DNA from: Salinicoccus sediminis
GTDB lineage: Bacteria; Bacillota; Bacilli; Staphylococcales; Salinicoccaceae
DNA: 64,000 nucleotides
Assembly: GCF_000986795.1 (NCBI RefSeq)
Contig: NZ_LAYZ01000004.1
Location: 89,917-153,916, forward strand
Direction of reading: 5' to 3'
The position numbers and the translations under genes were made by a program. Below, one piece after another: positions 51,146 through 60,739 of this stretch. Each line of letters begins with the position of its first letter. Position 1 is the first letter of the stretch. The notes under the pieces were generated by a model, which saw only the letters and a program-made list of their open reading frames with translations, did not search any database and had not been told where the DNA came from.

Positions 51146-51180
51146 AAAGGCCCGTTGAAAGTATTCCTTTCAACAGGCCT
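51146..51180 (-). terminator. Terminator of the DUF2200 gene
   Basis: AGGCCCGTTGAAAG / CTTTCAACAGGCCT with one mismatch and a five-base loop, T-rich exit on the minus strand. Confidence 0.88.
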
Positions 51181-51196
51181 GGGTAACGTCATATCA

Positions 51197-51547
51197 TTAT
51201 TTCCGCAGAATCTTCTCCATCGCTTTGCCTCTGGCCAGCTCATCTATCAGTTTATCCATATAGCGGATCTCCTGCATGAGCGGCTCTTCGATTTCTTCGA
51301 CACGTACTCCGCATATCACACCTGTGATCATCTCTCTCGAGGGATTCATCTCCGGTGCTTCGGCAAAGAAGTTTTCAAAATCAGTATCCTTCTCCAGATG
51401 TTCTTCAAGCTGACTCTGACTGTAGCCCGTCAGCCAGAGGATGATTTCATCCACTTCATCCTTCGTCCGGTCCCGCCGAGCAGCCTTGGTGACGTAGTGG
51501 GGATAGACTTTTGAGAATGCCATCGTATATATTTTATACCCGGCCAT
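51197..51547 (-). CDS. DUF2200 family protein
   Basis: A 116-residue cytoplasmic protein of the DUF2200 family. Features are the N-terminal [37 protein letters not shown], and the C-terminal [20 protein letters not shown]. The function is unknown. It has its own terminator and lies between YitT and a SurA-N lipoprotein gene. Confidence 0.88.
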   Translation of the reverse strand: MAGYKIYTMAFSKVYPHYVTKAARRDRTKDEVDEIILWLTGYSQSQLEEHLEKDTDFENFFAEAPEMNPSREMITGVICGVRVEEIEEPLMQEIRYMDKLIDELARGKAMEKILRK

Positions 51548-51616
51548 ATTACCGCTCCTTCCATTTCAATGATATTCAACATTCTGCACAGTTCCAGTAT
51601 ACAACAAACCTGCATA

Positions 51617-51656
51617 TAAAAATCGCCGCTTTGGACATACATCCAAAACGGCGATT
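51617..51656 (-). terminator. Terminator of the SurA-N lipoprotein gene
   Basis: AATCGCCGTTTTGGA / TCCAAAGCGGCGATT on the minus strand (one G-U pair) followed by TTTTATAT. Confidence 0.92.
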
Positions 51657-51671
51657 GCTTCGTCCATTCAG

Positions 51672-52487
51672 TTACAGGTTCACTGTGACATCCGATTTCT
51701 CTTTCAGATCTTCGGCGAGTGTCTGTGCCGCCTCACTTTCTTTCTGCATTACAACCTGCTCTTTAAGCTGCGGTTTCATCTCGTCGAAGGATGGCATCTC
51801 AGAGCCGCCTTCTTCCCCCTGCATCTGTGACATCTGTTCTTTCTGCTGATCATAGATCTCTTTCAGTTCATCATCGGATGGTTCGATATCACCGGTCTCT
51901 TCAGCGATAAGCTGGTCCATCTTGACCTGCGTTTTGAGCTGGGACATCACTTCATCCTTTTTCATGCCCTGCTCTTCCATCGCAGTGAAGAACTCATCCT
52001 GGGATTTCATCTGGTTTTGTTTGACAATGTCGTCCAATGTTTTGTTGACCTCGTCCTCAGGCGCTTCGATTCCGCGGTTTTCAGTTTCCTGTATCAGCAG
52101 TTCCTGGGAAACCATGCCGTCGGCAACCTGCTTTTTCAGTTCATCCTGATTCACTTCCTGCCCGGACATCTGCTGCTGCATGGCAGCCTGCTGGAACTGG
52201 CTCTCGTAAGCCTGTTGGAATTCATCCTTCGTCACTTCTTCGCCGTTCACTTCAGCGACGACATCAGGCACACCTTCCATGTCCGGTTCAGGCATTTCCT
52301 GCTGGCCTTCGCCGCTTTGGGCAGATTGGCCACCGCCTTCTTCACCGCTGCCAGAAGCCGTCTGTCCCTGGGACTCCTGCTGATTTTCCGCGTTCCCTGT
52401 ATCTTCGCCTGAATCATCTCCCCCGCCGCAGGCACCGAGTACCAGCATCGAAGAGGCGATTGATAATCCTGTCAACCATTTTTTCAT
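51672..52487 (-). CDS. SurA N-terminal domain lipoprotein (PrsA-like chaperone without PPIase domain)
   Basis: A 271-residue lipoprotein (lipobox VLGAC, C20). A low-complexity Gly/Ser/Gln/Glu linker covers residues 21-75, followed by a SurA_N-like helical domain (VVAEVNGEEVTKDEFQQAY, then DGMVSQELLIQETENRGIE). The parvulin peptidyl-prolyl isomerase domain of PrsA is missing; the protein instead ends in acidic helices. It should act as an extracytoplasmic folding factor or holdase. It is acidic overall, as expected for a surface protein of a salt-adapted species. Confidence 0.82.
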   Translation of the reverse strand: MKKWLTGLSIASSMLVLGACGGGDDSGEDTGNAENQQESQGQTASGSGEEGGGQSAQSGEGQQEMPEPDMEGVPDVVAEVNGEEVTKDEFQQAYESQFQQAAMQQQMSGQEVNQDELKKQVADGMVSQELLIQETENRGIEAPEDEVNKTLDDIVKQNQMKSQDEFFTAMEEQGMKKDEVMSQLKTQVKMDQLIAEETGDIEPSDDELKEIYDQQKEQMSQMQGEEGGSEMPSFDEMKPQLKEQVVMQKESEAAQTLAEDLKEKSDVTVNL

Positions 52488-52640
52488 AATTGATTCTCCT
52501 TATAATGCGTTATTGTCCGTCATTCTAACACATCATATTCCAATGTCCACTCATCATGTGCCAGGATGGAAAATCCATACAAAAATTTTGAACATTCCAT
52601 GACAGCTTAACAGTTCTCCTGAGGGGCACTCCCCACAATC

Positions 52641-52669
52641 AAAAACCCGTCCTGCTTCAGCAGGACGGG
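52641..52669 (-). terminator. Terminator of the sulfotransferase gene
   Basis: A perfect CCCGTCCTGC / GCAGGACGGG stem with a four-base loop, followed by TTTTTG on the minus strand. Confidence 0.92.
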
Positions 52670-52679
52670 CGGATATGAG

Positions 52680-54395
52680 TCAGTTTTGCGCTCCCAGGGA
52701 GAATCTCTCCTCCCATTTATCATTATATAAAGCGTTCCTTGAAGAGCGGTATGCCCAGGCACCTGTACGGAAACCTGTCATTTCGGCTTCGAATACGATT
52801 TCAGACTGTTCATCATGTGTAACCTCCACAAATGAACTTCTCTCTCCTCCATCCGTGTGGCCGAAATCAAGCAATACATTGTCGCTGTCTTCACGGTATC
52901 TTGCACTGCTTATGATATTTGTGAAGTAATCCTCTCCGAGCTCTTCCCCATATGTCCATACTATTTCTGCATCCAATGTTTCTTCGTTGATACGGTAGTG
53001 GGTTCCGGCACTGTATTGTTCCGAAACCTTTTCATTCCCTCGGGTGACAACTGTATTATTATCGAGCAGCATGATATCGATCGTATCCGGGTCATCGTCG
53101 AAATCAGGAAGGATGGTGGCGTCATGCTGGGCTGCCGGATATTTGAAATCCCCGCTGTCCCCATCCACAAGATATTCTTCCATCTCTTCATTCCATCCCT
53201 CGGGATGAGCCAGGATCCACTTTATCTCACCTGTGCCGTAATCGATTTTCATCACTGTATCCTGATGCCTTCCCGAAATGATGATACTGTCATCACTTTC
53301 ATCATACACGACGGAATTCTGATGGAACCAGTCTATCAGGCCGTTGTCCTCCCTCGGTTCATACTCTTCATAGACTTCCTTCGGGAAAAGGTCTTTCAGG
53401 TCCATTACTTTTACGACTTCCCCTGTCTCCCTGTCCATCTCTATCATGGTATCTTCCATGTAAACGCCACTGCCGTCATTGACAGTGAGCAGCAGATTCC
53501 CTGACGGCAGTTCCGCCACGTCATGATGAATCAGTGTGGACTCTATGCCCTCGGCTTCACTTTCCGCAGCTCTTTCACTTATAATGAAGGCATTGTAGAC
53601 TTTACCTATATAGGTTGTTTCAAACAGACGGTTATAGGCACTTCCGCTGTTATCATCTTTCCCCAGATAGAGCAGGTTCCCATTATCCAGCTCCTGCAGA
53701 ACATGGCTGTTGAAGCCCGAACCATACCAGCGGACATCGCCATTTACATCAAATGCAAACGCATATCTCGTACTCGGAATATAGAAAGTCAGTTCACTTT
53801 CTCCGAGTTTCATTTTTTCAGGCTGGGCTTCTTTGATTTCAATCTCCGGCATTTCTTCCGGCAGGTCTTCCGTAGTCACTGTAAAGGTATGTTCCAACAC
53901 TTCCCCGGATTCGGTTTCTGCGGAAATCTCTATCGTGTTCGTATACCCCGGATACAACCCCAGGACAGGCAGTTCATGGTGGCTCCTGTATTCCTTTACT
54001 GTTTCCGAAATGTCCGCTTTGTCATCCTTTCCCTTTACTGTAAAAGTGACCTTTGCCGGTTCTTCCGTATCGAAAATCACAAGGGCGGAAAGGGGGCTCC
54101 GATTATAGGGGTCAACATTCACATACGGATTGTCGAGGGTACTACCCTCACTTTCGGCAAGTATCGCAGTCTCCAGTTCCTCCTGATCTGCAAGTACCTG
54201 CTCCGCCTTTTCCGGCGGGTAGTCATAATCCGCTTCTGCGGTTTCCTCCTCTGCAACCTCAGTATCCGGCTGTTCCCCAGTCTCATCTGATTCCTCCGGA
54301 GCTGCTCCGCGGTCATTACCATAAAAAGTGGCGGCTGTTAACAGGATAACTGCAAATCCGATGATTGCAACGATTACAATATTCTTTTTTTTCAT
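52680..54395 (-). CDS. Membrane-anchored arylsulfate sulfotransferase (AssT family)
   Basis: A 571-residue protein with an N-terminal membrane anchor (residues 5-25, IVIVAIIGFAVILLTAATFY), an acidic linker, an Arylsulfotran_N beta domain (about 80-180) and a six-bladed AssT propeller. Putative active-site residues are all visible: His in STLIHHDVAEL, His in IDWFHQNSVVYD, Arg in ISGRHQDTVMKID, and the sulfated-intermediate His in AAQHDATILPD. It should move sulfate between phenolic compounds outside the cell. No DsbA/DsbL partner or PAPS genes are adjacent. The start is the second ATG, seven bases after GGAG. Confidence 0.87.
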   Translation of the reverse strand: MKKKNIVIVAIIGFAVILLTAATFYGNDRGAAPEESDETGEQPDTEVAEEETAEADYDYPPEKAEQVLADQEELETAILAESEGSTLDNPYVNVDPYNRSPLSALVIFDTEEPAKVTFTVKGKDDKADISETVKEYRSHHELPVLGLYPGYTNTIEISAETESGEVLEHTFTVTTEDLPEEMPEIEIKEAQPEKMKLGESELTFYIPSTRYAFAFDVNGDVRWYGSGFNSHVLQELDNGNLLYLGKDDNSGSAYNRLFETTYIGKVYNAFIISERAAESEAEGIESTLIHHDVAELPSGNLLLTVNDGSGVYMEDTMIEMDRETGEVVKVMDLKDLFPKEVYEEYEPREDNGLIDWFHQNSVVYDESDDSIIISGRHQDTVMKIDYGTGEIKWILAHPEGWNEEMEEYLVDGDSGDFKYPAAQHDATILPDFDDDPDTIDIMLLDNNTVVTRGNEKVSEQYSAGTHYRINEETLDAEIVWTYGEELGEDYFTNIISSARYREDSDNVLLDFGHTDGGERSSFVEVTHDEQSEIVFEAEMTGFRTGAWAYRSSRNALYNDKWEERFSLGAQN

Positions 54396-54542
54396 GTACA
54401 TACTCCTTACCGCTGTTGCTTTTAATATGTATAGTTACTGTCCAGAAATCTGAACAACCTTAATATCACCTTATCACTCACTCATCATAATATAAACACC
54501 TTTTCCATAATATGTATCGAGACTCCCCCTGACCGTGCGCAT

Positions 54543-54576
54543 ATAAAGATGGCCCGCCTTTCTTCGGCGGACCATC
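54543..54576 (-). terminator. Terminator of the deoxynucleoside kinase gene
   Basis: GATGGTCCGCC / GGCGGGCCATC arms on the minus strand followed by TTTATATG. Confidence 0.82.
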
Positions 54577-54604
54577 CTGCTGTTGCATGTATTCACATCG
54601 TGCT

Positions 54605-55321
54605 CTACTCCAGCTCTTCAGGCAGTACAAACCCCCGGTTTCGCTTCAATGTTTCTTCAATTCCATCCAGTACAGCTTTGACATCCCGTGGGTTGAAAAT
54701 ATCCATCCTGTCAATATCTATGACATAGACAGGGGATATATTCTTATCCAGGTAATTCTTCTTGAAGTCCCTGTCATACATTTCATATATATCCTGGTAA
54801 TACTTGTACAGTTCCGGATTACCATCTATCTGCTCATATGACCTTCCGCGCTTTTTGATCCTCCTCATGATCTCTTCGAAAGAGCCATGCACCATTACCA
54901 TAAGATCCGGTGATTTTTTGAATAAAACCTGCTGCTTATATAGATCCGCCAGCTCCTGCATCATGTTTTCATGCAGCTCAAGGTATGTCGCATACTCCGC
55001 TTCATCCATTGAGCCATTCTCATACTGGAGCCTTGCAAATATCATCGCATCTTCATAAATGGAGCGATCGAGCACTGAATTCGGGTGTGCCATGGCTTCC
55101 TTTATGGCACTGAACCTGTGGTTCAGGAAGAATATCTGCAGATGGAAGCTGTACCTCTGCGGGTCTTCATAATATTTCGCAAGAAACGGATTACCTTCCA
55201 CTTTTTCCTCCAGCAATTCAACATCAAAATGTTTGGCGATCACTTTACCCCATTCCGTTTTTCCTACGCCGATTGTTCCTGCCAATGTAATCAATTTTCC
55301 TTCACCTTTTCCATAGTTCAT
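54605..55321 (-). CDS. Deoxynucleoside kinase (deoxyadenosine/deoxycytidine/deoxyguanosine kinase family)
   Basis: A 238-residue P-loop kinase that phosphorylates salvaged deoxynucleosides. The P-loop is AGTIGVGKTEW, the DRS motif is VLDRSIYEDAMIFA, and the LID arginines are in RRIKKRGRSYEQ. Staphylococci and bacilli usually carry two paralogues in tandem (Dck and Dgk); here it is single. The start at 55321 is uncertain: GGTGA is weak, and a TTG a few codons downstream with AAGGAA is an alternative. Confidence 0.88.
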   Translation of the reverse strand: MNYGKGEGKLITLAGTIGVGKTEWGKVIAKHFDVELLEEKVEGNPFLAKYYEDPQRYSFHLQIFFLNHRFSAIKEAMAHPNSVLDRSIYEDAMIFARLQYENGSMDEAEYATYLELHENMMQELADLYKQQVLFKKSPDLMVMVHGSFEEIMRRIKKRGRSYEQIDGNPELYKYYQDIYEMYDRDFKKNYLDKNISPVYVIDIDRMDIFNPRDVKAVLDGIEETLKRNRGFVLPEELE

Positions 55322-55360
55322 AATATTCACCGTATTATATTCTTATTTATTCCTTCACAC

Positions 55361-55399
55361 AATAAAAGCCCCGTTCATCATTCCGATGAAACGGAGCAG
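55361..55399 (-). terminator. Terminator of glmS
   Basis: On the minus strand a GCTCCGTTTCATC...GATGAACGGGGC hairpin with a small bulge, followed by TTTTATT. Confidence 0.75.
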
Positions 55400-55431
55400 C
55401 TTATTGGAAATTCCAATATTCCATTGTGCTT

Positions 55432-57234
55432 TTATTCCACTGTTACCGACTTCGCAAGGTTTCTTGGCTTGTCCACATCGTTTCCGCGGTGCAGTGCTGC
55501 ATAGTACGCGATGAACTGGTACACGACTACGGATACGAGCGGTGTAAGCATTTCATGCACATGCGGTATCACATATGTGTCTCCGTCCTGCTCGAGCCCC
55601 TCCATCGAGATCATGCACACTTTGGCTCCGCGTGCTTCGACTTCCTGCGCATTCCCACGGATGTTCAGGTTGATCCTTTCCTGGGTGGCCAGTGCGAATA
55701 CCGGCGTGTTCTCTTCTATCAGCGCGATGGTACCGTGCTTGAGTTCCCCGCCGGCGAAACCTTCCGCCTGTATATAGGAGATCTCCTTCAGTTTGAGCGC
55801 ACCTTCCAGGCCGACGTAGTAATCCATCGTCCTGCCGATGAAGAAGGCGTTTCTCGTCGTTTCGAGGTACTCGTTCACGATCTGCTCGATCGCTGGGGCG
55901 TCATCGATGACCGCCGTGATCGCTGTTGTAACTTTCGCAAGTTCTGTCATCAGGTTGATGCCTGTGTCTTTTCCGAGTTCGCGGGCTGCGACCTGCGCCA
56001 GGATGGAAAGGACTGCGATCTGTGCTGTATATGCTTTCGTGGAGGCGACGGCAATCTCAGGTCCTGCATGCAGGATGAGCGTCTGATCCGCTTCTCGTGA
56101 AAGTGTTGAGCCGGGTACATTCGTCACTGTCAGTGACTGGTGGCCGAGCTTCTTGATCTCAACAAGGACGGCGCGGCTGTCCGCTGTTTCGCCCGACTGT
56201 GAGATGAAGATGAACAGAGGCTTCTCGGACAGCATCGGCGTGTTGTATACGAATTCTGAAGCCACGTGCACTTCTGTCGGCACGCCTGCCCATTTCTCGA
56301 AATACTCCTTGCCGATGAGACCGGCATGATAGCTCGTCCCTGCGGCGATGACATAGAGTCTGTCGGCATCCCTCAGCTGTTTGATGATTGCCGGGTCGAT
56401 TTTGAGATTCTCATCTTCATCCTGGTATTCCTGGATAATTTTCCTCATTGCCGCCGGCTGGTCATTGATCTCTTTCAGCATGTAGTGGTCATATGTGCCT
56501 TTTTCTATATCTCCTGCATCGATTTCCGCAATGTAGGAATCCCTTTCCACTGCATTACCCTCTTTATCCTTGATGACGATATCATCTTTTTTGAGGAGTA
56601 CGACTTCGCCGTCCATCAGTTCCACGAATTCGTTCGTGATCTGCAGCATTGCCATCGCATCTGAAGTGATGACATTGAAATCCTCCCCTTTACCGAGAAG
56701 CAGCGGGGATTTGTTCTTGGCCACATAGATTACATCCGGATCCTCTTCATCCAGTAATCCGAGCGCGTAGGAACCATGCAGTTCACCAAGCGTCCTGTTG
56801 AAAGCCTCTTCTGTTGTCATACCCTCATCTGCCAGCTTCGCAATCACTTCGACAATGATTTCAGTATCTGTACTGGAAACCAGCTCAACGTCTCCAAGGT
56901 GATCATTCTTAAGCTGTTCATAATTCTCGATGACACCGTTATGAACCAGTGTAAAGCGGCCGTTAGTACTCTGGTGCGGGTGAGCATTGACCACGTTCGG
57001 CACACCGTGTGTCGCCCATCTTGTGTGTCCGATACCCACTGTCGCATCGAAGTCCGTCTCCACTTTTTCCCTGAGGTCCCTGATTCGTCCCTTCTCTTTG
57101 AACACCTTCACCTCTTCATCATTCCTGACCCCGATTCCTGCAGAGTCATAGCCTCGGTACTCCATTTTCTCAAGACCTTTGAGCAGTATCTCCAAGACAT
57201 TGTCATTGCCGATATAACCAACTATTCCGCACAT
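55432..57234 (-). CDS. glmS: Glutamine-fructose-6-phosphate aminotransferase GlmS
   Basis: A 600-residue enzyme making glucosamine-6-phosphate from fructose-6-phosphate and glutamine, the first step to UDP-GlcNAc. The N-terminal glutaminase has the catalytic cysteine right after Met (MCGIVGYIG) and GHTRWATHG. Two SIS domains follow ([21 protein letters not shown]) and the sequence ends with the invariant [13 protein letters not shown]. The start at 57234 follows AAAGGAAG. Expression is controlled by a self-cleaving ribozyme in the leader. Confidence 0.98.
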   Translation of the reverse strand: MCGIVGYIGNDNVLEILLKGLEKMEYRGYDSAGIGVRNDEEVKVFKEKGRIRDLREKVETDFDATVGIGHTRWATHGVPNVVNAHPHQSTNGRFTLVHNGVIENYEQLKNDHLGDVELVSSTDTEIIVEVIAKLADEGMTTEEAFNRTLGELHGSYALGLLDEEDPDVIYVAKNKSPLLLGKGEDFNVITSDAMAMLQITNEFVELMDGEVVLLKKDDIVIKDKEGNAVERDSYIAEIDAGDIEKGTYDHYMLKEINDQPAAMRKIIQEYQDEDENLKIDPAIIKQLRDADRLYVIAAGTSYHAGLIGKEYFEKWAGVPTEVHVASEFVYNTPMLSEKPLFIFISQSGETADSRAVLVEIKKLGHQSLTVTNVPGSTLSREADQTLILHAGPEIAVASTKAYTAQIAVLSILAQVAARELGKDTGINLMTELAKVTTAITAVIDDAPAIEQIVNEYLETTRNAFFIGRTMDYYVGLEGALKLKEISYIQAEGFAGGELKHGTIALIEENTPVFALATQERINLNIRGNAQEVEARGAKVCMISMEGLEQDGDTYVIPHVHEMLTPLVSVVVYQFIAYYAALHRGNDVDKPRNLAKSVTVE

Positions 57235-57257
57235 ATACTGACTTCCTTTCCATTTAA

Positions 57258-57410
57258 GGTTTAAGTTCCGATGCTCTGTGCTGACAATCACTTGTCAGTT
57301 TTAACATCCGGTCTCACGAATACTTCAGTATCCGGGACAGCATCCGCCGAAATTCGATGGCTGTCCTCCTCGTCAGCAGATGGCTCCCATCTGCTCAGGC
57401 GCTATTCCGA
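57258..57410 (-). ncRNA. glmS self-cleaving ribozyme-riboswitch
   Basis: The minus strand contains the glmS ribozyme core: cleavage site after A57403 (AATA/GCGCC), the AGCGCCTGAGCAGAT start with its paired P2 arm, GACGAGGAGGACAGC, the CGGATACTGAAG and GTGAGACCGGATG elements, and the P4-type CTGACAAGTGATTGTCAG hairpin ending in CATCGGAACTTAA. Binding of glucosamine-6-phosphate triggers cleavage and loss of glmS mRNA. It explains the 346-base gap between glmS and glmM together with the promoter and terminator. Confidence 0.97.
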
Positions 57411-57448
57411 TTGTTTTTTATCCTGCCCTCCTTTTAGTCAACATTCAC

Positions 57449-57477
57449 ATTGTAAGGGAAATATGTATATACTGCAA
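57449..57477 (-). promoter_or_regulatory. glmS promoter
   Basis: TTGCAG (57477-57472), 17-base spacer, TACAAT (57454-57449), giving a start about 40 bases before the ribozyme cleavage site. Confidence 0.85.
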
Positions 57478-57534
57478 CAGAAAAATTTCGTATTAAACTG
57501 ACTCAAACCGACATTTTTGGAGGTGTGGTCATAA

Positions 57535-57567
57535 AAAACTGCCGCCCCGGGATATCCGGACCGGCAG
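57535..57567 (-). terminator. Terminator of the cdaA-cdaR-glmM operon
   Basis: CTGCCG and CGGCAG outer arms plus an inner CCGG...CCGG pairing on the minus strand, followed by TTTTTTATG. Confidence 0.85.
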
Positions 57568-57580
57568 GATTGCTCTTCTG

Positions 57581-58936
57581 TTATTCGTCGAGACCCATTT
57601 CAGCCTTGACGACCTCTGCGATATCATTGCTGTACTTATCAGCCAATTCTTCAGTTTCAGCTTCCACCATGACACGGACCAGGGGTTCTGTACCGGAGGC
57701 ACGGACGAGGATTCGTCCATTACCGTCCATATCCGCCTCCACCTCGTCAATCTTCGCAGAAACCTTATCGTTGTTCACCACATTGTATTTATCCGTTACA
57801 CGTACGTTTACGAGCTCCTGGGGGAATGTTTCCACCTGCGCTGCCAGTTCACTGAGCTTTTTGCCGGATTCCCTGACGATTGCAGCAAGATGGACGCCTG
57901 TCAGCAGGCCGTCACCTGTAGTATTGTAGTCCATCATGATGATATGTCCGGACTGCTCGCCGCCGAGCGAGTATCCACCTGAGCGCATCTCCTCCACTAC
58001 ATAGCGGTCGCCGACTTTGGTCTTGTCACTGTTCAGGCCATGGGCTTCCAGAGCTTTATAGAATCCCAGATTGCTCATCACTGTGGAGACGACCATGTCA
58101 TCCTTCAGCATATCTATGGACTTCAGGTGCTGGGCAAGGATGAACATGATCTTATCGCCGTCGACGATCTCTCCATTCTCATCCACTGCAATGATGCGGT
58201 CGCCATCACCGTCGAAGGCAAGCCCGAAATCCGCCTCCTGTTCTTTCACGAGTTCAACCAGCTTGCCAGGATGTGTAGAACCGACGCCATCATTGATGTT
58301 GGTGCCGTCCGGGTTACACCCGACCGTCACTGTATCCGCCTCGAGATCACCAAAGAGATAAGGAGCAAGCGAGTATGTGGAACCATGGGCACCGTCAAGC
58401 GCAATCTTCAAACCTTCCAGGTCCGTATCAATTGTGGACTTGAGATAGCTCACATATTTCTGGCTGCCTTCAAAATAGTCGGATTTATGGCCAAGCGCTG
58501 TACCACTCGGTCTTGGCAGCGTATCTTCCTCAGCATCGAGGAGCTTTTCAATTTCCTCCTCCTGCGCATCAGAAAGTTTGAAACCGTCTGAACCAAAGAA
58601 TTTGATGCCGTTATCTGCCACCGGGTTATGGGAGGCGGAAATCATTACACCCGCATCTGCCTCCATCTCTTTTGTCAGATATGCTACACCCGGGGTGGAG
58701 ATGATTCCGAGGCGCATCACTTCCGCTCCCATGGAAAGCAGTCCGGCAACGAGCGCTGATTCCAGCATTTCACCGGAAATGCGTGTGTCGCGTCCGACCA
58801 GTACAGTCGGTTTATCCTCTTCTTTCTGTCCGGATAGTACATATCCGCCAAATCTTCCCAGTTTAAAAGCCAGTTCCGGAGTCAGCTCCGTATTTGCAAC
58901 GCCTCTTACTCCATCAGTACCAAAATATTTACCCAT
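57581..58936 (-). CDS. glmM: Phosphoglucosamine mutase GlmM
   Basis: A 451-residue mutase interconverting glucosamine-6-phosphate and glucosamine-1-phosphate. The phosphoserine is S102 in [13 protein letters not shown], the metal loop is DGDGDR, the sugar-binding loop is GGEQSGHI, and the phosphate-binding loop is [12 protein letters not shown]. The ATG at 58936 follows AAAGGAG. It is the last gene after cdaA and cdaR, the conserved Firmicutes order in which GlmM also binds and restrains CdaA. Confidence 0.98.
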   Translation of the reverse strand: MGKYFGTDGVRGVANTELTPELAFKLGRFGGYVLSGQKEEDKPTVLVGRDTRISGEMLESALVAGLLSMGAEVMRLGIISTPGVAYLTKEMEADAGVMISASHNPVADNGIKFFGSDGFKLSDAQEEEIEKLLDAEEDTLPRPSGTALGHKSDYFEGSQKYVSYLKSTIDTDLEGLKIALDGAHGSTYSLAPYLFGDLEADTVTVGCNPDGTNINDGVGSTHPGKLVELVKEQEADFGLAFDGDGDRIIAVDENGEIVDGDKIMFILAQHLKSIDMLKDDMVVSTVMSNLGFYKALEAHGLNSDKTKVGDRYVVEEMRSGGYSLGGEQSGHIIMMDYNTTGDGLLTGVHLAAIVRESGKKLSELAAQVETFPQELVNVRVTDKYNVVNNDKVSAKIDEVEADMDGNGRILVRASGTEPLVRVMVEAETEELADKYSNDIAEVVKAEMGLDE

Positions 58937-58972
58937 GTCTTTCTCCTTTTTCATTGTGTAGTTTTATTTCAG

Positions 58973-59908
58973 TCAATTTTCGGTTATTTCTATTTCTGCC
59001 TGCAGTACTGCCGGCTCTGTTTTACTGACACCTTCAGGCAGTTCCATTTCTATGTCTTTCGTTTCTGAATTTTCCATGCCGTCCACATTTACTTCGACAT
59101 TGACGGAATCGATGTTTGCGAGCACTTCCTCGCTGCCGAATACCGTCACATTTTCATAGTTGAGCTTAACATCTTCCAGCGTATGTCCGTCTGCAACTTC
59201 ACCGTTCACTTCGTATTCCACCGGAACTTCCTTGCTTCGCTCATCCACCGAGATTTCGACCCTTACGTCAGTCGGATCGATCCGCACATCAAGCTTGTTG
59301 AATTGTGAGTCAAATACACTTACTTCCGCTTCTTCGACGCGGTCCTCTGTAATTCTTGAGCTGTCATTCAGGGTGGCGCGTACATATTGTATACGATTCA
59401 TTTCACTTTCACCACCCATGACGGTGACCGTGGACGGTATGACATTGACCTCGGAGATCTGGTGGTTCGGCCCCACCCGGCTCTCACTCACTTCAGCCTG
59501 TACTTCGAATGTTCTTGTAACAAGATCCTGTATGTTGATGTTTGCAGTCTGCGGAACAACTTCAGCCGTGACATTTTCAGGCAGTCCCTCCACTGTGAAG
59601 TGCTCCTCATATTCTCCCACGTCCCGGTTCCGTAGGTCGAGGGAAACACTGAAATCCCTTGTTGTCTGGAGCCTTTTGACATTGGAGTTGTTTCCAAACA
59701 GCTGGACATTGACCTCCGACGGAGCACCGGAGACATAGTAGTTCTCCTTGTCATACTGCAGCTCCACAGGCACGCCCTCAATCATCTGTGATTCGGGATT
59801 TTCACCGTCATCATTGAACAGATTATCAAAAACATCATTTACAGAAAGGAACATGAACAATGCGAGAATCAGGGCCACAAACCTGAGACCCCATTTACTT
59901 TCTAGCAA
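58973..59908 (-). CDS. cdaR: CdaA regulatory protein CdaR (YbbR)
   Basis: A 311-residue membrane-anchored protein with one N-terminal helix (RFVALILALFMFLSV) and repeated YbbR beta domains outside the membrane (repeated PVELQYDKEN, PSTVTVMGGESE and PVEYEVNGE-like units). It modulates the diadenylate cyclase. The likely start is the TTG at 59908, eight bases after AGGAGG, giving MLESKWGLRF. A GTG three codons earlier is possible. The start lies inside the 3' end of cdaA, so translation is coupled. Confidence 0.93.
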   Translation of the reverse strand: MLESKWGLRFVALILALFMFLSVNDVFDNLFNDDGENPESQMIEGVPVELQYDKENYYVSGAPSEVNVQLFGNNSNVKRLQTTRDFSVSLDLRNRDVGEYEEHFTVEGLPENVTAEVVPQTANINIQDLVTRTFEVQAEVSESRVGPNHQISEVNVIPSTVTVMGGESEMNRIQYVRATLNDSSRITEDRVEEAEVSVFDSQFNKLDVRIDPTDVRVEISVDERSKEVPVEYEVNGEVADGHTLEDVKLNYENVTVFGSEEVLANIDSVNVEVNVDGMENSETKDIEMELPEGVSKTEPAVLQAEIEITEN

Positions 59909-60716
59909 AGAGCCCACCTCCTTCCTTCAGCTCAGGGAGCAGACTCCAATGTGTTTTCAGCATGGAATCAAGCTCTTCAAGTGATATTTCGCGCGTGAGC
60001 TTACTGTCATAAGTCACTGAGATGTTACCTGTTTCCTCAGAGACCACTATTGTGAATGCGTCGGTCACTTCCGACACACCGACAGCCGCCCTGTGTCTTG
60101 TACCGAGATTTTTGGCAATCTTGCTGCTGTCGGACAGCGGCAGGTAACTGGCAGCTGTGGCAATTTTATCTCCCTGTATAATCATGGCCCCGTCATGCAG
60201 CGGAGTGTTCGGGATAAATATGTTGATCAGAAGTTCTGATGAAATGTTTCCGTTTATGGGAATCCCGGTTTCGATGTAATCTTTCAGCCCCGTCTCCTTT
60301 TCAAAGACGATCAGCGCCCCGATGCGGCGTTTTGCCATATATCTGATGGATTTTACCATGGCTTCCCGCATCTTATCATGTTCTGAACTTGCTGCTGTAC
60401 TGCTTGTACGGAAGAGACTCCCGCGGCCAAGCTGTTCAAGCGCCCGTCTGAGCTCCGGCTGGAATATCACAATAATCGCCAAAAAACCCCATTCCAAAAC
60501 CGTATCGAACATCTGTGTCGTCGTCGCAAGATCGAAAAAATTACTTATCGCCCGGCCGATAAGGATGAAGAATATCCCTTTGATCAGCTGGATGGCTTTC
60601 GTACCCTTCATTACGGTAATCAGAAGATAAAGTACGTACCAGACAATCAGCAAATCGACAATGCTCGAAATTACGGCTGCCGTTGTGATGTTCTCAAAAA
60701 AATTATCTGTCTGCAT
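59895..60716 (-). CDS. cdaA: Diadenylate cyclase CdaA (DacA)
   Basis: A 273-residue c-di-AMP synthase. Three N-terminal helices (residues 12-85) anchor it. The DAC domain carries the catalytic DGA in NTPLHDGAMII and the RHR motif in GTRHRAAVG. It sets c-di-AMP levels, controlling potassium, osmolyte and cell-wall homeostasis. GAGGGA precedes the ATG. It starts 23 bases after the stop of an XRE-TPR regulator gene on the same strand and is followed by cdaR and glmM. Confidence 0.97.
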   Translation of the reverse strand: MQTDNFFENITTAAVISSIVDLLIVWYVLYLLITVMKGTKAIQLIKGIFFILIGRAISNFFDLATTTQMFDTVLEWGFLAIIVIFQPELRRALEQLGRGSLFRTSSTAASSEHDKMREAMVKSIRYMAKRRIGALIVFEKETGLKDYIETGIPINGNISSELLINIFIPNTPLHDGAMIIQGDKIATAASYLPLSDSSKIAKNLGTRHRAAVGVSEVTDAFTIVVSEETGNISVTYDSKLTREISLEELDSMLKTHWSLLPELKEGGGLFARK

Positions 60717-60739
60717 AGTGCCGTCCCTCTCTCAATATT

